DNA of 64,000 nucleotides from Nymphaea colorata. Its lineage: Eukaryota; Streptophyta; Magnoliopsida; Nymphaeales; Nymphaeaceae. Made by a program: the position numbers and the translations under genes. This document shows, one piece after another, positions 1-13,191 of the stretch. The notes below the pieces were generated by a model, which was given only the letters and a program-made list of their open reading frames with translations, was not told where the DNA came from and made no database searches. The stretch's first letter is position 1; every line of letters begins with the position of its first letter. The stretch is from positions 7,188,505-7,252,504 of the forward strand of contig NC_045140.1 of NCBI RefSeq assembly GCF_008831285.2, in the 5' to 3' direction.

Positions 1-2204
1 TGCTTAGAATATTAAAATGAAACTATTACTTGCCTCAAACAGGATTCATCCAAGGTTTCCTCTCCCAAAATCAATCAACCACGGTCTACATTTTCAACTT
101 GGTCCGTAATTTGGAAAAGTAAACCATCATTAGCTTAATTTAAAACATGAAAATAACATTGATTGCATTGGAAGAAATTCTATTAATTACTTGGTCAATA
201 GTCTTTCACTTCGAGAGGTTACAAAGAAGAATTTTGTTTTGTTTTGCAATAAAAATTTTACAATTTTTGGTTAATTTAAGTGTGGTTTAAATTAAGTAAC
301 ATTAACAAATGATTGCTTAAGTTCAAAAGAATGTGACAATTGGTTGGGTTAGTGGTTGGTTGGCAGCCAATGGTTGGTTGCTCTTTGGGAAAGCAAACAC
401 ATGCCAAGGCCTTGAGGGTGATGTGAATGGCCTTGGGAGGTTTAAATCAGATAAAAAAAAGTGTTAAAAAAATGAAATTTTTTAAAATAAGTTAAAGTTT
501 GACTATTTTTTGAAAACAAGAAACATTTCAAAATTAAGGGCAAAAAATGGCTCTTAAGGATCATTTGGAAATGGGATCAATAGCATACTATTTCATGTAC
601 TTATCTCAAAGATTGATACAGATTTATTGAACACTACAACATAGCACTTCGTGAATCTGCCCAAATCTTCACGACACATAAATTTGAATATATGTCATTG
701 TTTTTATTACCAAACAATCTCTCCGGTTTCCTTGGTGCAAGAGTTACTGTAATATACTCAGTGTTGCAAACGATTGGATCAACAACAACTAAAACACAAT
801 CACAATTAGATTTCACACAATGGAAAACAACAAAATCTTCGCTATATGACCAAGTGTCCATGAAGCAGAGCTTTCACTATGCTCCTAATTTGCTAATACT
901 ATTTGTTTTGGCTTAAAAAAAAAGAGAAAAAAATGAAAAGAAAAGAGAAACCTGTTTTCCCCAGAAGTTGGTGGAAACTATGCAAGAAATTTGTTACATA
1001 AAACATTCCAACATTTGGTTTTTCAGTAATCAGTTGAAAGGGATAGTTGGTCCCCATTTTCCTTTAAAACAGCAATAGCATCTCTTCATTGTGTAGCTCA
1101 AGCAACCAACTTCTCTTTTTTATATATATATATTTCAAATTGCTGATGGCTAAAAATAAAAAAAACTGGTCACTAAGTAACAAATGCTATAGGCACATTA
1201 ATAATGGTTTATAACTTTATAGTATAGTGACAGTTTAAGGTAGTTTTACAAATGGTTTTTGCTTTTTAGTGCTTTTAGGAACAATATTGTGTGTCATTTA
1301 GCAACATCTGACACACTAGATTTCTTACATATATGTGTATATATATTAGTAAATACCTGACCTTTAGCTCTTAGAACCATAACAAATCATCACAGTCGCT
1401 GATTTTTTCAATATAGATAATTATGGACCATTGAAAGGAAAAGCAAGTAACAAAAAGTTGTTAATTCATACTAGATTATTATAATACCCATTCATCTTAT
1501 AATTCTATATTAAAAAGAACAAAGATGAAGATGATTCCCTACGGATTTGGCACTTAAGAGCCTGGTATCTCTCTTTCTATATATATATTATCAACTAGTC
1601 ATTTTGAGATCGGTTTTCGTGACTCTTTTTTTCACCCTCTCTTGTTTTTCACTCTTATTCTTTCTCGTTTTTTTCTTCTTATAACCAGCATATCAATCCT
1701 GGAACTGATGAACTTCTGAAGAGACAAAATTTGACGATTAGTCCCATTTGATATTACTTTTCCTCAATATTATTATTATATATACGTTGTCAGTGAGTTT
1801 TGCCATCCTTTTGCTGATTCTTACAATTTCAACAGTAAGCATGGCATGATCTTAACGGAAACTTGAAACATTTTTCGTCTAAATTCAGATTTTGTAGAAA
1901 ATCTAAACATAGACTACCTTGGCTACATTGACTGATAAACTTTGATTTTTAACAATTACATTTTCATGATTCCTTCAAAATCTTATGCTTTTCAACGTGC
2001 GCCCAACGTACAGTCAAAAGTTTTGAAAAAATGCCAAGAAAAAACAACGCAGATGCTTGACTTCTCCAAACCGCGCGCTCGTCAAAGTTGGTGAAGCTTG
2101 TGAGAGTGAGATGCACATACGAAAACATTTCAGGAAAGAGCTCTCCTTGGGATGAAACCAGATATGAACTTTCCACGCTTCCTACTCGATTTTCCCATTA
2201 GGTT
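1..2204. other. AT-rich intergenic spacer, no gene seen
   Basis: No open frame here resembles a known protein; the longest are about 70-75 codons. The stretch holds short (TA)n runs near 1122-1132 and 1579-1589, and a T-rich block at 1620-1680. No transposon ends could be paired with confidence. Confidence 0.6.
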
Positions 2205-2830
2205 TTGCCCCAAACTTTAGGAAAACAGTTTCCAAAGAAAATCAAGGGATCTCGTGATGGCTCTCTGTTAGAAGCAGACAAAGAACACTCCAGCGCTCAG
2301 ACATGGGAAAAAAAGTTCACGGGAGAGCAAGATGCAGAGAAAGCCAAGGAAGTGGGAAAAAGGAAAAGTTTAGAAAAAGGAAAACCATTTAAAAAGGAAA
2401 AGGCAAAAAGAGGGGAAGGGGGGAGACTGACACCCAGTATCGTATCATCCACGTGGCGAGACGTAGGCCGTCGGTTTTCTTAAAGAGAAAATTTGAGGAA
2501 AAAAGAAGGTGCCCAATTGGGTAGAGAGAGAAAATGTGGTAGAGAGGGTTGCCGAGAATATGGGTCGCTGAGTAAAGGACAGAGGAAGGAGAGAAAATGG
2601 AGTTAAAAGAGAAAACGGGGATTCGAGAAGGGATGGGGAGTACAGGGGATCGAAAGAACCAGTAGGTTTAGAGAGAGGAGAGAGAATGGGGGATTCAGGG
2701 AAAATGGGCATGGGCCGAGGAGGGAAGAACTGGTGAGCATTTTAGAGGGAGAAATGCGATTTAGAGGGAGAAATGCTATTTAGAGGAAGAAGGGTTTAGA
2801 GAGAGAAAGGGTGACGGTGGACGACCATAC
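2205..2830. repeat. Purine-biased (GA-rich) upstream tract with a 20-bp tandem motif
   Basis: The + strand is strongly A/G-biased for about 600 bases, most strikingly at 2335-2430 and 2480-2820. A unit close to TTTAGAGGGAGAAATGCGAT occurs at 2741-2760, again at about 2761-2779, and as a decayed third copy to about 2795. The ORFs crossing it are low-complexity (Lys/Glu/Gly or Ser/Leu/Pro) and not credible proteins. It lies just upstream of the CCCH zinc-finger gene and may belong to its promoter. Confidence 0.6.
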
Positions 2831-2894
2831 CGCTGCATGCGTGGTTTCGGCGCCTTAAATGCAGCATAAAACCAGGGAAACCAAAAGGAAGGAA

Positions 2895-3238
2895 GAGAGA
2901 GAGAGAGAGAGAGAGAGATCGATCTTCAAAATCTGCCCCCCACGAATCCCACGCCACCGCTGCGATCGACCGACCGATCGCCGAGTACTCTCCGCTCCAT
3001 TCTCTCTCTACCTCTCTCTCTCTATCTAAAAGCCACAGAAGGCAAGTATAGAGAGAGAGAGAGAGAGAGAGCGGTTTCCGCGGGGGACTGCCGAATCGAC
3101 GACCCCAGAAGGTGACAAACTCCCTCCCTCCCTCTGGTGGGCCGGCCAAAAGCAAACGGTTGGTTAGCGTTGAATTGAGGGGCGCTATGCCTCTGCCCTC
3201 CTCCGCCTCCTCCTCCCTTTGTTCTCTCCGTCCCTAAC

Positions 3239-3273
<35 letters not shown>
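2895..3273 (+). promoter_or_regulatory. GA/CT dinucleotide tracts in the 5' region of the CCCH gene
   Basis: Three tracts are visible: (GA)n at 2895-2918, (GA)n at 3050-3071 and (CT)n at 3241-3273. The last ends about 145 bases before the start codon. GA/CT runs are common in plant core promoters and 5' UTRs, where GAGA-binding proteins act. Placement next to the first coding exon suggests promoter/5' UTR, but the transcription start cannot be read from sequence. Confidence 0.5.
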
Positions 3274-3274
<1 letters not shown>

Positions 3275-3417
3275 GTGCTCATCTCTCTCAGCCCCTTACG
3301 TGATCAGACCCCCTGGCGATAGAGACCATCTCTGTCCCACCCTTCCTTCATTGTTTCGGGATGCGATCCTCGGCGAATTGCCTGTCGGTGGGTGGCGGTC
3401 CGTGAGCTTCTCGCGCC

Positions 3418-6400
3418 ATGGAGTACAATGCGGCGATTCAGATGTCCAGGCCCGGCTACCCCTCTCCCGTGGCCATCGCCGACAGCTCACAGTTCCCACG
3501 AACGAGGCCTCAGGACGATCGCGCCGGCGGCATCGAAAGTAATTCCGGACTTGCTCTGTCCTCTTGGTTGCCTCCTTGGTTGGGGTTTCCTTTTTTTGAT
3601 GGCGGTGGTTGCTTTCCTCGTTGGCAGGTGCAATGTGGCAGATGAGTCTGAGATCGAGCGAGATCGCGGAGGCGGGGCCATACCCCGAGCGCCCCGGCGA
3701 GCAGGATTGCGCCTACTACATGCGGACCGGGCTATGTAGGTTCGGGATGACCTGCCGGTTCAATCATCCTCCCAATCGAAAGTTGGTAATGACCTGATTT
3801 CTGCCGGAATTCTTTGATCTCGTCTTCTGCTTCACGAAATAGGGGTCTCCGGTTGCCAATCGGCTTCTTCAGCCAAGGGATTAGGATTTGTCCTTGTCGG
3901 GAACTGTTGGCAGGAATTGCAATTTCGCATTTTGGTTCAGATGGATGAACTTTGCTGCATTTGTTGGCCTTTTCATTTGATGGTGGAAGGTTCCTCCTTG
4001 GTTGCAATCACTAGTGCACAATCCGCGGTAGGCCGTTAACCCGGAAAAGCGGGGTTCTCTTCTTTTGTGAGTAAACCTGTGCGGTCGTACTCACTGGATA
4101 GCTTGGGATTAATTGCGGTTTTTTTTTTCGACTACCGCCTCTAAAATAGGAGTAGCTACGAGTTACGTAGTGCCAGTCGGTGAAGTGAATGTCTCCCAAT
4201 CAGCGAAGGAAGCAAGAAAGCGGTCTTATTTGGAGCGAAACCATATGAATGATGAATGTGGTGCCACGCTGATCTCTTGTTTCATGAGAGATTTGTTGTT
4301 AATAAGCTGTCATTTAGAATCGTCAGCTAGATGGTTGCCTTATCGTGTTCCGTTCCTAGATGAGATGTTTGTTTCGTCTTTTAAGTAAATAGTAATTGTG
4401 TTATCTTGCAGGCTGTTGCCGCTGCAAGAATGAAAGGAGGGTACCCTGAGAGGATTGGACAGCCAGAATGCCAGGTATCTTCCAACTTGTGATATGATAG
4501 CACAACTGCATGCTCGGAGTTTCTGGATGAAATTGGTGCTTGTAGTTTCCTCTTTGGGTTGCTGAGTTTATTGTAATTCCTCTGAACTACCAATCCTGCA
4601 TGGGTTTCTGAGTTAACAGTCGCTGAATTGTTATGAATATTTGGTATATTTCTTGTTGTAATCTGTAAAGATCTGGAGACCTTCACCTGATGGTTGCAGT
4701 GGATAGTGTGCTGATTGGTGCATTTATGTTGGCATTATGTCTTATTTATTTCACTTACTTGTATGCACCTTATTTTTGTTAATGCAATGACTTATAAGAG
4801 TTTAGAGTGGAATCATGTTTGAAATATTTTGATAGCTTCTGATATAGAGAGAAAATCTGGATAAGTTGTTATCCAATAATGATGGAGGCGTTATGCAAGG
4901 TGTGGCTGATAGTCAGACCCGACTGCAGCCATTAACAATGACCAAGCAATCTTGGCTACCGCATTATGTCTCCGTCTCTTTTAGGGTGAAAAGTGAAACT
5001 TTATCATGGTCCTCGACCCATGAAGCTTCTGGTCTTGTAAATCATGAAAAAGGTGTAAGCTTCTGTAGCTCTGCTACCATGTGTTGCTTTGATGTTATAA
5101 TGTCCATGTTCATTTGCTTGCAGGTTTTCTTTTGTGACTTCCGTCTGATTACTTTTTAATACGTTTCTGTGGGTACCTTTTAGTAAATTTCTTCAAAAAG
5201 TTCGATTACCTTGAATGCATAAGTAAATGAATTCAAATATACAGTTTTGTTATGGATTCCTTAGCATACATGTTCATGCTTTCTCTGTTACTCTTGAGGA
5301 AGTTAGGCTCTCTTTTCAAATTGAATTTCAAGGTACCTAGGTTTCTTTTAATTGTTTTTCAGTATTACTTGAAGACGGGGACATGCAAATTTGGAGCAAC
5401 ATGCAAGTTCCATCACCCTCGGGATAAAGCTGGGGTTGCTGGAAGAGTATTACTAAATGTTTTGGGTTATCCACTCCGACCGGTATGTTGTGTCAAGTTG
5501 AGATTGTGTGCTTATCCTTTACTGGAACTATGCAAGGCTCAGTTCGTTTTCTTTACTGTAGAACGAGAAGGAGTGTGCTTACTACCTAAGAACTGGACAG
5601 TGTAAGTATGGCGGCACTTGTAAATTCCACCATCCACAACCAATCTCATTGCGTGGATCAGCTATTTATTCTCCCATACATTCTCCAACAACTCCTGGTC
5701 AGCAGTCTTATCCCAGTGGACTGACAAACTGGCCATTGTCGCGGGCGCCTTTTGTTGCAAGTCCCCGTTGGCAAGGTCCTGCAAGTTATGCACAACTTAT
5801 TCTTCCTCAAGGAGTTGTTCCAGTTCCTGGCTGGAACACATATACTGTAAGCTTTATTCTTTATAATAGTAGTAAATAGTAATATTATTATTATTGTTAT
5901 ATTGTGTCATTATATTATTATTCTATTGTTGTTGGTGTCAATGTTTGTTGTTCTGTCTTGTCTTACGGTCATAATGGAGATCTAGCTTGAGGATTACCTC
6001 CATCTGCTTTGAAATTCAGGTTGCATGTTGCTTATCTGGCAAATCCACCATTCAATCTCCTGTAAGTGGAGCAGATGCATTCCAAGTTTCCAACCATGGC
6101 GTTTTCTTGCCTTTTGAATCTGGTCTAACCAATCCATCCTATCATCCTATTGACTTGAATGTCTATCTCAACAAATAAAAACTGCTCTGGAACTGGATAT
6201 TTCTGGGGTACTATTGTTTTAAGAGTTTCTTTTTCTTTACTTCAAAATCAACTTCCTCATTATGAAAGGCTGGGTTTGTCACTGGAGAGGAATGCTGGAA
6301 CTTCAGTGGGTAGATGACTCCAGCTGTTTGTTATTCAGTTTCTGACTATCTGTTGTCATCGCTCTTGGCTATACATTTGCCATTGGCTAAGCACTCTGAA

Positions 6401-9147
6401 TTGGCTGTTTGCGTCTGTGCATTGCTTTCTTTAATGACATAAAATGTGTTCTCATATCATAGTCACCTATACTGGTGATATAATTACATCTTTATCATCA
6501 AGATAGCTCCATAAACATTACTATGAAAGTTTAGTATCATTGTCAATATATTAATGAATATTCAGAATGTTTTCCTTTCTTGGAAAAAATAACTTGCTTG
6601 CAAAGCAAATATTCTCCATCTTTGTTTCTTCTATTTCTAAAATGTTTGTCAACATCTTTTTAAGAAACAATAGAAGACTTATAATTCCATATTTCTTTGT
6701 CACTCTATTTATATAAGTTTGTTGTATTACAAAATTTTCATGAGTTTTTCCTAGTAAAGAAAGGTCTTCCAAAAAAATGGAACTTCTCAAGAACAAGTGA
6801 CTGTTTTATATATGGGGAAGTTTGTCCGGCTGATATTTTCTTGCATAAATGCTTTTTCTCAGCTTATTATGCAGACTCCTCTTGTTCCTTAGATCTATTA
6901 TGGGGTTATAACTTAGAACTGTCCATGGTTATCATTTTTGCAACAGGACGGGTAAAGTTAATTTGAGGATTCTACATTTCTTTTTGCTTAATTTGTCGCC
7001 TAACACACTTATCTGGATCTTTATTGAACGCTTAATTCATTTTGTGTATGAGGTGTGCAAAGAATGATAATTGAACTTTGACACCTTACTGTCTACATTA
7101 CATTTTTAGGGAAAACACTTACTCCAATCTAAGTTTGTTTTTTCTAACCAGGAATTGAAGTTGATGTAGGTTTGGTCCATGACACTATTTTTTGACATTC
7201 TTCATATGGTCATTTACAGTTTCGAGATCTCTTTCAGCTGGTTTCACTATAAAACTATTCTATTTCATCTTTTTATTCTTGTAGGGCCAGTTGAGTTCAA
7301 TGTCATCTTCAGATGGTCAACAACAAAATTTAGGGACTGGTCAATATTATGGGACTTCTCGTCAGAATGACACAACCAATGCAGGAGGTCAAGGAACCTT
7401 TTCTCCTTATCGTTCTAGCTCCGTCCCAATGGGGCTCTTTGCATTGCAGAGGGAGAACATATTTCCTGAAAGACCTGACCAACCTGAATGTCAATTTTAT
7501 ATGAAGACTGGAGACTGCAAGTTCGGTGCTGTATGTCGTTTTCATCATCCCAGGGAGAGGTTGATACCTGCTCCCAACTGTGTCTTGAGTCCAATGGGGC
7601 TTCCCTTACGTCCGGTAAGTTGTATATGTGCTTCAAGTATATTGTTGCACGAGAATCTTCTGTTTGAATATGTCAATGGATTCAGTTTACGGGCAGAACA
7701 CATCATGGTTATGCTTTCCTGTTCCTTCATTTTTTCTTTTTTCACTTGTCCTTTTCTCTGCTGTTTGCTTATCTCTTGAATGAGTTTATTTTACCACTGA
7801 ATAGTGGAGTTTGTTTAAAATTTAAAATCTTTGGCTCATCATTCATGCCATATCGGATATCCAGTCTTCTTCTGGTGAGGTCCGTGTATATTTCTTTAAT
7901 TGGAACCTTTTGTGCTGTCCAAATTAGAGTCAGGTTTCATTTTTGTAAACCTTTTAAACAATACTGGTGTCCTTATGATGGTGATCTCAAGGTCCGATTT
8001 ATCAATTTGATTTATGTTGGAGGACACGCCTGGAAGGGTGCTGACCTGTGTCGTCATGGCTGGACATGGGTGGGCGTGGAACACGGCAAAAATCATATCT
8101 TTCTATTTTATTGGTTTAGTTTGGTATTTTTGCTTAATAATTTACATTTTGGGGATATAAACAATGAATGTGTTTGTTTGCTTAAAATGTTGTTTTATGC
8201 TATATATATATATACCCAACCTTTATCAAAATGCTCCATGCTGATGTCCACTCTCGCTTCTACACCCATGTGACTTAGATTGTTTGATTAAGTTTGTGGA
8301 CATATTTTGGGCTCCATAGAGGTAGAAGATGATAATGATATAGTTGAAATTCTATGCTAAGGCACAGTCCTTGCCAGTACCCTATGGAATCACCATTAAG
8401 TTTATAACCTATTGGCTGCTAGAAAGGGGAAATGACCTGGAGTGCATCTGAAACTGTTCTGTGGATTAGAATATATATATGTAGAGAGAGAGAGAGAGAG
8501 AAATTGGTTGGTATGAGACCCTTAGGTGCAAGCCCGGTAAGAAATCACCTTGGCCCTGTTCTTTTTAAGATGAATATTTGAGAAAAAATCGAGTAGAAAA
8601 GGGAGATACTGTATTTTAGTCATATAGCATTAATTAACAACTTTTTCTCATTGATCTTCCCTCAAATCCATCTTGGAAAATGCAATGGCCAAGATAATTT
8701 CTTACTGGTCTTCTTGCAAGGGTCTTGTACCTACCAATTTCTCTCTCTCTCTCTCTTTCTCTTTCGATATATATATATATATATATATAAAATTTTTGTG
8801 TTTGATCTTACTGTTAACTATGTTGATTAACAAATTGTCTTTTTCTTTTCCAGGGGGAACCCTTATGTACATTCTATTCTCATTATGGCATCTGTAAATT
8901 TGGCCCCACTTGCAAATTTGACCATCCCATGAGTGCTGTTGCTTTCAGTCTGCCGACATCATCTTCTGATGTTCCAGTTGTTCGTCGGTTATTAGGAACA
9001 TCATCGGGGACTCCAGTGTTGCCGTTGACATCAGAAGTTTCTGGAGAAGTCAGTTCTGGAAAATCTAGGCGGCTTCCACTGTCGGACACAAGGCAGATGT
9101 CCTCTGGGGATGAGAGCATTGAAAATGAGGGGACACACACTGCTTGA
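3418..9147 (+). CDS. Five-finger CCCH zinc-finger protein, plant ZFN-like family
   Basis: Seven exons join into 456 codons: 3418-3538, 3628-3785, 4412-4474, 5363-5482, 5562-5846, 7285-7614 and 8854-9147; every intron is GT-AG and all phases agree. Five C-x8-C-x5-C-x3-H fingers start at residues 68, 113, 159, 318 and 364; the second is split across exons 3 and 4. The block [11 protein letters not shown] followed by PYPERPGE before finger 1, the GYPLRP and GLPLRP segments after fingers 2 and 4, and the long low-complexity linker between fingers 3 and 4 are typical of plant ZFN1/ZFN3-type proteins. Members bind DNA or RNA and are mostly nuclear; the targets of this one are unknown. The start ATG is in good context (GCCATGG). 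The C-terminal tail is Ser-rich. A more precise orthologue is not claimed. Confidence 0.93.
6020..6061 (+). other. Possible 42-bp in-frame cassette exon in intron 5 of the CCCH gene
   Basis: Within the 1438-base intron 5, an acceptor (ATTCAG) at 6014-6019 is followed by 42 bases without a stop and a perfect GTAAGT donor at 6062. Both neighbouring exon junctions are phase 0, so inclusion would add 14 residues without shifting the frame. The added residues match no family feature I know. It could be a minor splice form or chance. Confidence 0.3.
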
Positions 9148-10095
9148 AGCATTTGGTTTCCTTGATCACCTGATGACAAAGTTCTTCCACAAATGGTTCA
9201 ACCTTTTCAGTGAGCGATTCATTTTTTCCTTGGCCGAACTTCAGATAATCCTGAGGTTCACAACTGCACCCTGTAGACTTTCTCATGTTACTTCATTGAT
9301 CTGTTCTGGGTTACTCCAAACTTATGGAGTACAATGTTTTCTTGATTCAAGATGCTTGGGAATTTTCCTTTCTAAGTCTACCTCTGTACTTCCATTTCCA
9401 CCTCTCGCATGGTTGGTCTAGCATTTCCATGGTAAACTTCATTCCATTATTGAGTTTCTATCTTTTTGGCTCTCCTGAAAATCAAACCTCATAGGAAACT
9501 TCTTTTCATCCTCTCTATCCACTCTCCACCAACCAACAAACACCTCTCTCTCTCTCTGTCTCTCTCTCTCTCTCTCCATCTATCTATATATATTCTTGTC
9601 TGTAATTTATATTACTTGTAGATAGCTGCTCCATCCTCAAATTCTATTGTTAAGTTGTTCCCATCAGATTGGAGGGTCCAGCTCATTTCTTCAGTTATAT
9701 TGGAGCTCTACCACATGATCTTTATATTTTGTCTTCTCTATAAGAAACTTTGCTGTTGCAATTAACCCCCAGTAAGAATACAATAATTTGCTCTGAACAT
9801 GGAAATGGGCCTACGAGAAGAATTAGTCTGATGGTGTATGCGAAGGTTTTGAAGACAAAATTTTCTTTGGCCGGCCCTCACCAAAATGGAAGAGTGGGAG
9901 AGTCGGTTTAAAGGCTGATAAAGACACTAAGTGCAGTTATACCATTGGTCAATGATTTATATTGTGGAAGTTCGGTGTACCAGGTATCATGATGACTGTC
10001 TGAAGAACTGTTGTTTGAATTTGCTGTCACAGAAATAATGATAAAAAATTGTTCTATTCCAGCATTCTGAAATCCTTTTACTTCACCTTATTTGC

Positions 10096-10143
10096 TGTGT
10101 GTGTGTGTGTGTGTGTGTCTGTGTGTGTGTGTGTGTGTGTGTC

Positions 10144-10178
<35 letters not shown>
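10096..10178. repeat. Compound (GT)n-(GA)n microsatellite
   Basis: A (TG)n run interrupted by TCTG switches at about 10145 to (GA)n. It is a simple sequence repeat; the ORF across it is an artefact of the repeat. Confidence 0.9.
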
Positions 10179-10183
<5 letters not shown>

Positions 10184-11962
10184 GATGAAGATGGTACTAT
10201 TAGTTCAGAAAATTGTTGGATGAGAGCTTATATATTCTAGCTTGTGCATATTCTTTTCAAGGTCCGACTCCTCCAGGTAATTAATTTAAATGTCTGTCAT
10301 ATCATTTTCTCCTGCTCACACTCACAGTACTTACCATTTTAAATCGGGCATATGTATCTTCTGAAGGTTTTTTGTATTGTATGGTGCATGGTCGCTCAGT
10401 CTGTTATACAGCAAAGCATAGGACTTGTGGTGTCATTTTTGTCAAAATTTACACACATGCGGACATTCTCTCCGCACGTTTTGTGTGTGGCCCCAATGGG
10501 TCACTCTGTTGGGGAGATTATTTGGGCATCCAGGGGTCTTTAGATGCCATTGTTGGATTCCCCTTAGGATCAAACAAGCAGCAGGAATGGAAGTGCATAT
10601 TGGGATCTGCCCACTTCCTTGGCAACTTGGCCTTTCACTATGGCGTGGGCCCAGAGAGGACTCTGACTTTGGGTGGGATCCTCGAGGAATGAAAATTGTG
10701 GGCGCATGGAACTTTGCTTAAAGGTGACATTTCCATTATGTTCTGTGATCATGCCTGGTTTTTTATTTATTAATTTTGATGGTCAGGGGTCGATAATTAT
10801 GTTAGCTCTTGAAGGACAGTACACAATGTTGCAATGCATCGAAGGGGTTAGGTGTTTGAGAGGTTCATACCAGCAACTATTTTGCTCTGCAAATTGGCAA
10901 AATCCCGATCTACTCCTTTTTCAGGTCCACACTCTTCTTTGGAATAGTATGTGCATGGTTGAGTTGCCTTCAAGTCACTGCGCAACTTTATTGGAAGAAT
11001 ACGTCGATCCTTTATACTTGCAATTGGTGATTTGACTATTTAAATTTTTAACTATCATCCCATTTGCATCCATCACAACACTTCACTTGTAAACAGGAGA
11101 GCTCAAAGTTAAGCTTTTAATCTACTTCTCATCTACGTCTCTTTATCTAGTGGCACTTTTTCCGGTCTATGCTCTCCAGTAGATGGCTGTTGTTGATTGC
11201 CTCCGTGGGAGAGGTCTGAGAGTGTCAGTTTTCCAGGTCGTCGTCAGTGTGCCCAAAAGTTCTGGACTTTTCCATGCTAAGGGGGGACAAATGAACCAGT
11301 TTTCCCAGTCACATACTGCCATTTTTTCTTGGACTTCTTCTGCAATCAATTCCCATTATATGTGATTGTTGGATTGCTAGACAAACACGCTTATCTTTGG
11401 TTGAGAGGTTCTGATTTCAAGTTCATCTGTAGAACTGAAATATTGAAAATGATCCATCAGGCATTTAACTTCTTGGCTGAGTTCTGTCTTCACCACCTTT
11501 GGTCAAAAGGATTCTGCCCACAAATCCAAGTTGAGATCTATCAATCCATACACTCAAGTCAGTTTTGGTTCAGGATGGTACACGCAGTCTCTAACCTCCA
11601 GCGAATAAGAAACTGGGAATTTGATTAATGTAAAGTCCTTCTGGCCCAAGGCGGTGAATGACAATGGATTCAATCAAGGGATGGAAAATGAAGTTGGACA
11701 CCTGATGGATCATTTTTAGTACTTCAAACTCTATAGATGACTTAAAATCAAAACCATTCTCAATCAAAGACGAGTGTATTTTTTACATCACTTTGAGAGT
11801 AATGTGACCATTTGTATAATTAATCATTTAATTCTATGAGCTAATCAAGAAATCTTTCTCCTCTTTCTTAGTTCTTGTGATTGCCAAACTGGGAGAGGTT
11901 TAGGCTGTTCGCCAAAAGGTGGGACTTGTGCGTTGGTTCTCCATAGAATGCCAAGGGATCAT

Positions 11963-12190
11963 ATTTGAATGAGATGTATCCTTTATCATATCCTATTTAC
12001 TGGAAGTTTACATATTCAGATTCAAATTCAAATGATCAAAATAGTACCATATCCGAATCTACATTTTAAATTCAGAATATGAATAGGACTTTTATTTTCA
12101 CATCCGAACTAAGGTTTAGATACTCCACTGAATCCGAGCCAGATTACAATAGGTTAAGAACTGACTTTGAAAATGTTGGATGTTGGATAT
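11963..12190. repeat. Dispersed repeat, copy A (pair with 42179-42447)
   Basis: This stretch aligns by eye with 42179-42447. Shared blocks in the same order include ATTTGAAT-AGATGTA, GAAGTTTACATATT / GAAAGTTTACATATT, CATATCCGAATCT, TTTTCACATC / TTTTTACATC and GAAAATGT / CAAAATGT near the end. It codes for nothing I can see. No terminal repeats were found, so the transposon class is open. Confidence 0.5.
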
Positions 12191-13191
12191 TGGAAGTCCC
12201 ATAAGTTGGTCCGAGTTCTAGTCAGATTCCAGGCCTCCACTCTTGGAATTAACTGCAAAGAGTCAAAGACCCACCTGATCCAAGGAAGATCAATCAAGCC
12301 AAGTACTCAGAAACCCAAAGCTTACTCTGTCCGAGGTCTAGCTAGGTTTGAACTGCAATTCTCAAACCCTTCTTCAACTACAATTCACAGCAGTTTGCCA
12401 ATACTAAAGGAAACGAAGGCATGGGCTTGGCATAGTTCTTTTATATTGGCCACAGAACTTTGTGATGTTACTTTGTTCATGGGTCAATATCAGGGCATGA
12501 AGACAAATGGATCCAGGCTTTCCCTTTTGTCAGTTCAGAGAACTTCATACGGAATTGTTGCAGATCAGATGAGGTTACGGTCGAAACGAGCCTGCGGGAA
12601 TAAGATGAGGTTACGGATTTCTTGATTGTGATGAACACCAACCAGGGAACGAAAGTAGATCAGATTGGGATTGGATATACTTTGTTATCATGTCCAGACC
12701 AAACCTGACCTCAGCTTATTCGTCATGCCAAAATTTGGATTTATCAGGATGTAGAATATTGCAATACCAAATCTGAATATCCCAATGGCTAGCAGCCTTC
12801 AAGTACCAGACGACTCAATGAGCTTGTTCTGCCCCTCCCACGCATGCCCAAGTGAAAACACACACAGGCGCAGCACAAAGGAACATGTTAACCAAAGAGA
12901 ATGAATCTCGAACCCAACACCATATAATCTGGTAAGCATTTGAACCCTATTCATCCACTGAACAAGCATATAAATATATACAGTTCTTAGGTCATTCAGG
13001 TCGAATCAGATACCCAAACAAAACATTGTCCTATACTGGCTACGGTATGGATGAGAAGAGAGAGAACCAGAATTTTGCCATTTCTGATAGCTCTAGCAAT
13101 TAAGTGCTTGGCATACACATAGACATGTATGTTTCTCGCCATCCAGATGCTCTGGCTTCTTATTTAAAGTTTAACCAATATATATATATAT

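Larger units (their letters stand above)
9148..13191. other. 3' region and intergenic spacer, no gene recognised
   Basis: The first few hundred bases are presumably 3' UTR of the CCCH gene. Beyond that there are only open frames of 60-152 codons without family resemblance. The longest, 12167-12625, has no recognisable motif. CT-rich runs occur at 9541-9575. Confidence 0.55.

Noticed and set aside
2796-3282. Minus-strand Ser-Leu / Arg-Glu repeat ORFs
   Set aside because: Translations of GA/CT runs in the promoter region of the CCCH gene.
7746-8273. 175-codon ORF inside intron 6 of the CCCH gene
   Set aside because: Lies wholly between two well-supported exons and has no domain resemblance.
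12167-12625. 152-codon + strand ORF
   Set aside because: No family resemblance, and its start overlaps a non-coding dispersed repeat.
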